Of a stretch of 64,000 bases of DNA, positions 57,479 through 64,000 are shown piece after piece. Where the stretch lies: the NCBI GenBank assembly GCA_002633025.1, contig NMRB01000026.1:698967-762966 (forward strand). The letters are read 5' to 3'. Positions within the stretch are counted from its first letter, which is position 1; the number at the start of each line of letters is the position of its first letter. Origin of the DNA: Notospermus geniculatus. Its lineage: Eukaryota; Nemertea; Pilidiophora; Heteronemertea; Lineidae. A program made the position numbers and the translations under genes. The notes beneath the pieces are model-generated. The model saw nothing but the letters and a program-made list of their open reading frames with translations. It was not told where the DNA came from and made no database searches.

Positions 57479-57494
57479 CTGAAAAGGTAGAGGT

Positions 57495-57907
57495 NNNNNN
57501 NNNNNNNNNNNNNNNNNNNNNNNNNNNNNNNNNNNNNNNNNNNNNNNNNNNNNNNNNNNNNNNNNNNNNNNNNNNNNNNNNNNNNNNNNNNNNNNNNNNN
57601 NNNNNNNNNNNNNNNNNNNNNNNNNNNNNNNNNNNNNNNNNNNNNNNNNNNNNNNNNNNNNNNNNNNNNNNNNNNNNNNNNNNNNNNNNNNNNNNNNNNN
57701 NNNNNNNNNNNNNNNNNNNNNNNNNNNNNNNNNNNNNNNNNNNNNNNNNNNNNNNNNNNNNNNNNNNNNNNNNNNNNNNNNNNNNNNNNNNNNNNNNNNN
57801 NNNNNNNNNNNNNNNNNNNNNNNNNNNNNNNNNNNNNNNNNNNNNNNNNNNNNNNNNNNNNNNNNNNNNNNNNNNNNNNNNNNNNNNNNNNNNNNNNNNN
57901 NNNNNNN
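57495..57907. other. Assembly gap (413 N)
   Basis: A run of 413 undetermined bases. The 319 bases before it and those after it are the same locus, so the true gap may be zero or negative. Single N's also occur at 16861, 22514, 32193, 39422 and 56972. Confidence 0.99.
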
Positions 57908-57965
57908 CCCCATCGCTTGATATCCTCTATTCACATGACCATCACGTCATACTTGGTCACAGTTG

Positions 57966-58210
57966 TCATAAATCAAAGTACTCCTGCAACAACAGCGGGA
58001 TATTCTTACGCGAAACCAACAGTTTCCGTAAAACCTTCACATGTTCATCTCCAAGTGTTCTTAGATCTGTTAGCTTGATTAGAAGTTTGGCAAATCTGTT
58101 GGAACCACCCAATCCAGTTTTAACTTTTGCCTTTAAGTATGCACGGAGGGTGTCCAAATAAACTTCCTGAATTTTCTCCATTCCACGTCTGTCCTGCACA
58201 TCTTCTCGTT
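57966..58210 (-). CDS. NR1H (EcR/LXR/FXR-like) nuclear receptor, last exon
   Basis: Encodes ligand-binding-domain helices about H8 to H12. It joins the 59738 exon in phase (FS-G|AA giving E), reading EREDVQDRRGMEKIQEVYLD, TLRAYLKAK, KLLIKLTDLRTLGDEHVK, then RKNIPLLLQEYFDL and TAA. The motif K/I-L..L..LRTL in H10 forms the RXR dimer surface in this group. LLQEYF is the AF-2 helix 12 (two hydrophobics, x, E, two hydrophobics) that binds coactivator LxxLL motifs. The receptor is expected to be a nuclear, ligand-activated partner of RXR. The preceding intron is about 1.5 kb and holds a GGGTTTCCGCCAGA element. Confidence 0.88.
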
Positions 58211-58466
58211 CTGAAAAGGTAGAGGTGAAATCTTTGCCAGAAATCTTTGATTTCTTGAAATTTGAGGAAACGCTGCGTGGTGTGTGGCCGTTACTGAGTC
58301 CATGAGATGATCGAGTCCCTGTGAGTTGCCAGGTATACTGGCCTTTAGCAACATGTGACAATGATGCCCCCTTACCCCTGAAAGGGACGAATAGAGGACT
58401 GTGTACCCTCCCTCCCCCTCCCCCGATGGCAATGCCAGGCCATAACGGCACTAAAACTGTTGAACG

Positions 58467-59533
58467 TTGGCCTATTCAGTTCTAAACAGGCATACTTTTT
58501 ACAAGCAAAACATCTCCCCCCCACACATTTCACAAGCCCTGTGTTCTGCTGCAGCATACCTAACAGCTTCTAGAATCAACAGTCCAATATTAGTCTTCAA
58601 ACTGAGGTCGACTCGGCGACGGTACGAAGCAATTCATGGCAGACACAGTCAATCACTTCATACTAAATTATTCATACATCCAACTCTGCTAATAGATACC
58701 AACTCTCCCTGAGTGGTCGTTGCTGTACTATTAAAGCCAACAGTGAACATGACTGCGTCGATATGGGATGAGTGAACCATACTAATGCTGAAGGGATCAG
58801 GGTTTCCGCCAGAGAGTAAAATGGGTAAAATTCCGTACCCTTAAATTTTTCCAGGGTACGGATCCGTACCCTCAAAAACGTTGGGAAACCATTTTTCCAT
58901 GACATGCCGGACGAAACCAAACAACTGGCATGACCGGCGCGGGGATTTTATGCTTCAAAATACGCCTAGAATGGTACCAAACATCGTTTAAAAGCTTTTA
59001 AAAAATCAAAAAAAAAATTTTTTTCAATCAAAAAATTTTCAAAAAATTTTTTTGGGTCCATACCCTCATTTTTTTTCTGGCGGAAACCCAGGGGATGAAT
59101 GTTATCCACTCTGAATCCTAACCCCTGCCCTACCCACAACCCTTGATACCTGGCCTCCTAACCCCTGACCTCTAAAGGCTACTCCTAATCCTAACCCCAA
59201 CCCCTGACTCTTCAAGGCAACATGTTACCGTACATACTGGGTACCCTGTTCCATAGGATTAGAGGACATTTAGACCTTTTACCATACCAACGTTGCTGAT
59301 GTTGCAAGATAGGCCTATCATGATGTTGTTCTCAGATCAGCAAGTGTGTGGGTGGGGCTGTTACAGTAGGAGCGGTCAGTTAGTTGACCAATAGGTGTCA
59401 CTATGGCCCAATCCAATGCATATAGCGGACCCATTCATTCTTGATTGAGCACCAATCAAGAGAAGTTTCTTTTGCATTGGTCCGCTAGAACTTTGCTGCC
59501 ACCTTTTGGCAACACGCACGGCTGACTGCTTCT
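58467..59533. other. NR1H intron with repeats
   Basis: Holds a GGGTTTCCGCCAGA element (58798-59090, ends CAGGGTTTCCGCCAGAGA and TTTCTGGCGGAAACCC), a poly(A)/poly(T) palindrome near 59000-59040, and a CCTAACCCCTGACC-type degenerate repeat (59105-59215). No exon. Confidence 0.6.
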
Positions 59534-59710
59534 CATAAGGGACACACTCCGTGTGAGCTACTGCAAAGTCCTGTCCACAGTCAGGCGTACTTCACTGCGG
59601 GTAGCGAATATAGATCCTGCAGGTGTACTCTGTGTATTTATAGATCGTGGTATGCAGGGCTGACCTAATACATTAGTTTCGCAGTAGCTCACGCGGAGTG
59701 TGTCCCTTAT
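59534..59710. mobile_element. Inverted-repeat element next to an NR1H splice donor
   Basis: CATAAGGGACACACTCCGTG ... AGCTACTGC on the left and GCAGTAGCTCACGCGGAGTG ... TCCCTTATG on the right: 30-base arms with two mismatches, 177 bases in total. Its right edge is 27 bases inside the intron from the GTAAGT donor of the 59738-59960 exon. Confidence 0.82.
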
Positions 59711-59737
59711 GTTTTCTCATTTCATCGAATGACTTAC

Positions 59738-59960
59738 CAGAAAACAAAACAATGGCCGTGAGCAATGCAAACTCAGCATTATCAGTGTGCAGTTCAGCCA
59801 TACCCCGACAGAAAGGCCACATTAAGTCAGTGAAATGTTCTATCCCGCCAAAACTTAGCTGCTCTTTGGAGACAGGGCGATTATTGGAGAATATTATGCA
59901 ATGAGTTCTGGTATCGTATCGTCTGGCTGTGCGTAACATCATCACTTCAGATGCAGATCC
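59738..59960 (-). CDS. NR1H nuclear receptor, LBD exon (helices about 5-8)
   Basis: 223 bases, phase 0 in and phase 1 out, acceptor TTATTTCTTTTTAG, donor GTAAGTC. The peptide GSASEVMMLRTARRYD, then IIFSNNRPVSKEQL, MWPFCRGMAELHTDNAEFAL and LTAIVLFS follows the nuclear receptor family closely: SEVMMLR.ARRYD and EFALLTAIVLFS are almost the EcR consensus, while FXR and LXR differ more in the first. Ligand contacts are usually in these helices, but I cannot infer the ligand. Confidence 0.92.
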
Positions 59961-60250
59961 CTAAAAAGAAATAAGTTGAGATGAAGTCTTTTGTTCTGCA
60001 CGATGATGGTGCCATCAGTGATTTCTTAAATTTCCAGTTCATGCACAGCAAAGCAGTGACAAGTTTGGAGAGAATCACTGGAAATTACTAGTGTGTGCAT
60101 TCTGCACTCGAATGGGAGAACACATTCTGATCAGGAGGAGGTACCATCATACTGGACATGTATGTACCGTAATGAAATGGACAGCCCAAAATGGACTCAA
60201 GAAAAGCTAACTTAGCTAATAAAGCTAAATGCACAGAAAACTGGACAAAC

Positions 60251-60403
60251 CTTCAAAATGGTAATTTTATCCGACTCGTTCAGATCCAAGAAGGATGGCA
60301 GTTCTTTGGCGAATGCGACCACGAGTTTGGTCGTATGACATGTTGCTAATGACATCTGAGAAAACATGATATCAGCTGGTGACATGCCAGAATGTTCTAT
60401 TGC
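60251..60403 (-). CDS. NR1H nuclear receptor, LBD exon (helices 3-5)
   Basis: 153 bases (51 codons, phase 0 both sides), acceptor TTTTTATCATTTCAG, donor GTTTGT. Peptide AIEHSGMSPADIMFSQMS, TTKLVVAFAKELPSF, DLNESDKITILK. The nuclear receptor signature (LVVAFAKELPxFxxLxxxDxIxxLK) is present; K and E of helix 3/4 form the coactivator charge clamp in this family. It joins directly to GSASEVMML of the next exon. Confidence 0.92.
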
Positions 60404-60429
60404 CTGAAATGATAAAAAGACGTTGTTTA

Positions 60430-60550
60430 AAAATGGAAAAAGTTGAATCTTTCTATTGAGGACAACTTTGGGACTGCCCGGTGCTGTCCTTTTAATTGAG
60501 AGGTGTCCTCAGGGCAGAGGTCAAATTGAACGGACGTAACCAATTGGGGA
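60430..60550. repeat. GGTGTCCT-type dispersed intron repeat
   Basis: GAGGACAACTTTGGGACTGC ... GAGAGGTGTCCTCAGGGCAG. Shorter relatives occur at 61450-61500 (GGTGTCCTTAATTAAGAGG) and 61945-62015 (CAATTTGGGACTGC ... AAGAGGTGTCTG). Three fragments in consecutive introns of one gene. Confidence 0.55.
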
Positions 60551-60559
60551 CTTTACTCT

Positions 60560-60745
60560 GGCAGCGCACCAGGCGATATCGCAAGCAATCTGATCGCCAC
60601 ACAGCAAAATCGGCTGTTGACGCCAGGTGTGCACTGGACAGCGATGCATGGAATCTTCTCCGAGGGATGCTCACCCAATTCAAACAATACCAAAACCGAT
60701 ATCACCGTGTTTGCAGTGGCGGCGAGAAGATCAGTGACAATTGGA
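60560..60745. repeat. Dispersed repeat, inverted relative of 62333-62640
   Basis: GCGATATCGCAAGCAATCTG through GCCGATTTTGCT-type sequence to GAGAAGATCAGTGACAATTG. The reverse complement matches 62333-62452 and 62589-62640 (ACTGATCTTCTCGCC, TTTGGTATTGTTTGA, CAACAGCCAATTTTGC) at perhaps 75%. Confidence 0.75.
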
Positions 60746-60934
60746 TTGCTTGGTCATCTCGCGTGATGTGCTGCCTGTTTTAAGGAACCAAGTAACCAAG
60801 AAAGAAAAATTCGCCCAGGGCCTACAACTGGTGAACACTAATAATAGCCTCCACTGTTACCGTTATCATCACCCCAGTCACTCCAGAACACAAGGAGCAG
60901 CTCATTCAGCACTCACTGAGCTGATTAGTTAAGT

Positions 60935-61025
60935 GTGGCCGCTCTGCTGGAATCAAACTCGAGACCTCTCGGTCTTGACTCCATCCCGCTACCACTGTGC
61001 CATTGTCTTCCCACCGATGTCCCCC
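60935..61025 (-). repeat. tRNA-derived SINE head
   Basis: On minus: AATGGCACAGTGGTAGCGGG (A box), then CGAGAGGTCTCGAGTTTGATTCC with the B box, then CAGCAGAGCGGCC. No cloverleaf; SINE or tRNA relic. It is between the hinge and helix-3 exons of the receptor. Confidence 0.55.
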
Positions 61026-61092
61026 TTTTTTCTCACACAGGACATTTATTATTTATAGCATGTTTCATTGGGAACAATAAACAAAAACATAC

Positions 61093-61361
61093 GCTTATTT
61101 CTGCAGCATCTTCCTCTGAAGGCAGCTCGTATTTATCTTGTAGATTCACGACTTTTTCAATCAATAGCTGGTGTTTTTCACACAGCTGTGACATCGGGTT
61201 CTGAGCTAGGATTGTTTGTGGCATTTTTTCAATGCTTGTTGGAGAACTCGATGAACAGTCAGGCTGCTCATAATCTTCTTTGATCCGCTCCTTCGATGGC
61301 TGCCGTGGACGTAATTTTCTACGTGTCATACGTGCCTTGCACTGCTCCTCCGATAATAGAC
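61093..61361 (-). CDS. NR1H nuclear receptor, hinge exon
   Basis: 269 bases beginning in codon phase 1 (T|GT, cysteine) and ending phase 0 at a GTATGT donor. Peptide LLSEEQCKARMTRRKLRPRQ, a Ser/Pro-rich linker (SSSSPTSIEKMPQ), QLCEKHQLLIEKVVNLQDKY, ELPSEEDAAEIS. The start is the DNA-binding-domain C-terminal extension (LSEEQ as in LXR; basic residues touch the minor groove). The rest is the hinge and helix 1. Confidence 0.9.
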
Positions 61362-62121
61362 CTATTTGAAGAAACGAGATCATCCAGATTTGTCACATCA
61401 TTATACAAATAGTTCTTCAGACTACACTGTGGTACATCTCTCTATTTAAGAAAAACTTCAGGGCTGACAGATGGTGTCCTTAATTAAGAGGTGTCCTGAT
61501 TACAGGGGGGGAGGGGGAGAAACTAATCCGTGACGTGGCGCTGACGAACAACTCAGTTAAAAATACGTCGAAAAAAAACCAACGTTATTTGCCATTTAAT
61601 TCTGCAACTATACCCTACTTCTAGCCCTAATATACCTGAATTAGCCCATTGAATTTCGAATTTTACACGTTCATCATCAAGTAAAGGCCTGCCTCAATTT
61701 ATCTGAATGTTTTCAAAAGAAAATTCAAGCGGCAATATGTTCAATTTCATCGATAAAATTGACTATTTTAGCGTAAATAACAGACCGAAGAGCAACGTCA
61801 TTGATTCTGAATGACGTATCGCACATAACGTCACAGACGATGTGCAACATCAATGACGTTTTCGACGTCGCAGAGCATGCGTTTTTGTGTTAAAACTGAG
61901 TTGTTCCCCAGCGCCTCGTTTGGGCACTCCGGTTCCTCATTGACTTGACAAGACCAATTTGGGACTGCACTTTCCTGACCTCAACAAAGAGGTGTCTGTT
62001 AAGGGAGGTTTCATGGTATTTCTAAATGGTCCAGTATTGATTTTAAGATTACAGGCAGGTGGTTGCGACGCCCACTGAGTGAGATGAAGCTGCAGGTGAA
62101 CTAACACAAGAAAACACTCAC

Positions 62122-62262
62122 ACTCCTCTCGCATGCCGACTTCCCGACAGCGCCGGAGTCGACAGAACTGGCACTTGCGCCTCATCCACATGTCCATCTC
62201 ACACTTCCCGCCTTCCTTACAGATATAGTCCGCTGACCGTGTGATGCTACGTCTAAAAAATC
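62122..62262 (-). CDS. NR1H nuclear receptor, second zinc-finger exon
   Basis: 141 bases between acceptor CTTCTCATTTCAG and donor GTGAGT. Gives (G)[46 protein letters not shown](C): the end of the P-box helix and the whole second C4 zinc finger with its four cysteines. CEMDM-MRRKCQ-CRL+C is the signature of the NR1H group (EcR, LXR, FXR). The splice inside the GFF motif is the usual nuclear receptor position. The first finger (CEGCK) is not in the rest of the window, so the 5' exons lie beyond 64000. Confidence 0.93.
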
Positions 62263-62332
62263 CTGAAATGAGAAGTATCATACATGTACCGTGTCTGTAA
62301 AGCCAACAGCACACCAGCTGACATCACAAGTG

Positions 62333-62640
62333 ATCTACTCGCCACTGATCTTCTCGCCAGCCACCACAGACTAGGCAATATCAGTTTGGTATTGTTTGAC
62401 ATTGGGAAATCATCGCTGTGGATCAGATTCCACACATGGCTGTCAAGCGCACACCAGGGCCGACCGAATCGAAACTCCGATAGCACTAACAGTGCCTAAC
62501 GGAGAGGTATGCAATGACTTTTACCATTACGGAGTTTCTCTGTTAGGCCCTGTTAGTGCTATCGGAGTTTCGATTCGGTCGGCCCTGGTATCAACAGCCA
62601 ATTTTGCTCGGTGGTGAGCAAATCACTTGTGATATCGATG
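62333..62640. repeat. Dispersed repeat interrupted by a foldback
   Basis: The reverse-oriented relative of 60560-60745. It is continuous with it from 62333 to about 62452, breaks at CACACCA, and resumes at CTGGTATCAACAGCC (62587 on). The break is filled by the hairpin below, so the repeat was inserted first. Confidence 0.72.
62453..62588. mobile_element. Foldback element nested in a repeat
   Basis: CAGGGCCGACCGAATCGAAA and TTTCGATTCGGTCGGCCCTG are perfect end arms; CTCCGATAGCACTAACAG and CTGTTAGTGCTATCGGAG pair inside. 136 bases. It lies in the intron upstream of the zinc-finger exon. Confidence 0.92.
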
Positions 62641-64000
62641 CACCCTGCAGCGAAAGACGGCACCATCATTCCTTCCAGTTCCCCTCCTTTCAAATAGCTG
62701 GACAGGGTCAACTTCTCAATGACGTAGGCCTATCTGGCAGATCCAAATATCTGACCTTGAGTGCCAAAGTAGTCTCGTATTAAGCGCAAGACCCATTAAA
62801 ATTTTTATGATCCAATATCACCACGAGATACCTGACACATACATTTTTAACTAAAGTAACCACAGGTAACCATGGAAATCACCCATGTTCCATAAGAAAT
62901 CCCTTTCCACACAGCAGAAGAAATTTCAGTAATGACACTATTTTGACTTTGGTAGAATCTAGTTGTAAACAGGGAATAAATGAAGGAGCAGCAGTAATCT
63001 CTAAATTCAGATCAGGTGACAAGAGTGGTTGTCTGGATTTATCAGACCGCCTTACAAAATGGTTACCATCATTAGCAGTGTGGCAGCATCATTAACGCAA
63101 TGAGGGTAATTGAGATGTTGTGTAAGCCAGTAAGAGATAATTGTCCATCACATCCATGACTTTCAATTGTATTTTCCACTGAAAGCCACTAATGGACGTG
63201 ACCTATCCTTGTTACGCTGATTGCAGGTAACCATGAATCATGAGGTAACCCATCATCCTCAAGTTTAAGCCTCATCCCATGGAATCTAAGATATAGCTAT
63301 AGGCCTAACAGAAGCAGTTTTTTCCAATCCAAATCATTGCCCCCCAATAGATCTTTGACTTTTCTTCGGAGGAACCAGAAAGAGTATGTTCTGGCTCAAA
63401 AATGTATCTTTTTCTAAGTTAATGTTATTTCAAATCTTTATCCCGACCTTCTGGTGCATCGGTATAATTTCATTTCATATCAAAGTTCTGCACCCATTTC
63501 TTCCATCTGCCGTATTTTCCTAATCACCAACCTGCCATTCTTAACTGTGATTTCATTTCAATCAACCCACATTTAAACTCATTAAATTTACCATTACAAC
63601 ATTTAAGATGCTACATTGTGACTGTATTGAGTCAAAAAATTGGTTTCAAGTAAGTTCACCAAGTTAATTTCCTGAGATGCTCATCTTCCTTGGCATTAGG
63701 ATCCGTTAGCATTAAATATTCAAGTCAGAAACGTTCATTTAAGTTCCATTTCAAGTGTTAATAGGTGATTTGCGATGAATTCCAAAATGAAAAGGTAACA
63801 TTTTTCTATAGAAAATGCGTAAGTAGGCTATGGTATCAAAAAAGATGACCTAGAATCATAGTTGTGAATATCAGTCATTGTGGGGAGTGATTTTGGTAGA
63901 CCGTCTCGTAGAGTAGGCCCCTACAGTTCATATCAAGTCATTGTCATTGATCTCTCTGATATTTGGCTGCTACAGTTCAGTGCCTAGCCTACATGAACAT
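62641..64000. other. NR1H intron (right end of window)
   Basis: AT-rich, without visible exons. I looked on the minus strand for the first zinc finger (CGDxASGxHYG ... CEGCK) and did not find it. GGTAACCATG occurs several times (62858, 63063, 63228). Confidence 0.5.

Noticed and set aside
59673-59737. Extension of the NR1H frame past the donor (KSFDEMRKHKGHTPREL)
   Set aside because: It is intron read-through. The GTAAGTC donor at 59737 joins in phase with the last exon and restores the family pattern.

Overview
This is animal nuclear DNA, most likely from a marine invertebrate. The genes are split by GT-AG introns, the DNA is AT-rich, and it is crowded with small palindromic and inverted-repeat elements, tRNA-derived SINE-like repeats and minisatellites. 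GGCCTA- and TACATGTA-type short motifs are very common. The three recognisable genes (polypeptide GalNAc-transferase, NeuroD, NR1H-type nuclear receptor) are bilaterian. A deuterostome invertebrate such as an echinoderm, hemichordate or amphioxus fits my impression of the sequence style, but I cannot prove the species. Runs of N, and single N's placed exactly at repeat junctions, show a draft assembly of a heterozygous genome.

Layout. At 1-1087 (+) are the last two exons of a polypeptide N-acetylgalactosaminyltransferase (ricin-type lectin end). At 5.2-6.2 kb is a three-fold tandem repeat of an exon/mini-intron/exon-shaped module that shares the acceptor context of that gene's last exon; it ends in poly(A) signals. 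At 7145-8545 (-) is a NeuroD-family bHLH gene with its whole protein in one exon, convergent with the previous unit. From 9 to 36 kb I find no conserved gene: there is a LINE relic (about 12 kb), a 2.1 kb repeat pair (14.6-19 kb), a foldback cluster (20 kb), and a 6-7 kb tandem pair (23-35.7 kb) whose differences are clean insertions of mobile elements. From 36 to 49 kb there are several possible single exons, the best being a Tudor-like start exon (44056-44263, -) and a duplicated coding-like exon (39857-40324, +). At 52.3-56.9 kb is a 2.2-2.4 kb tandem pair carrying a SINE present in only one copy. At 57.2-62.3 kb (-) are five exons of an EcR/LXR/FXR-like (NR1H) nuclear receptor that join in phase from mid-DNA-binding domain to the AF-2 helix; its last exon is duplicated across a 413-base gap, probably an unmerged contig overlap.

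The genes are unrelated in function (O-glycosylation, neurogenesis, ligand-regulated transcription); I see no operon or gene cluster. What is distinctive is the repeat biology. Paired copies of the same locus act as filled/empty-site records for three or four mobile-element insertions. Many unrelated foldback elements share a similar GGGCCCGTAT-like head, including three set end to end at 38.7-39.0 kb. I do not see a convincing new enzymatic or defence system, and do not claim one.
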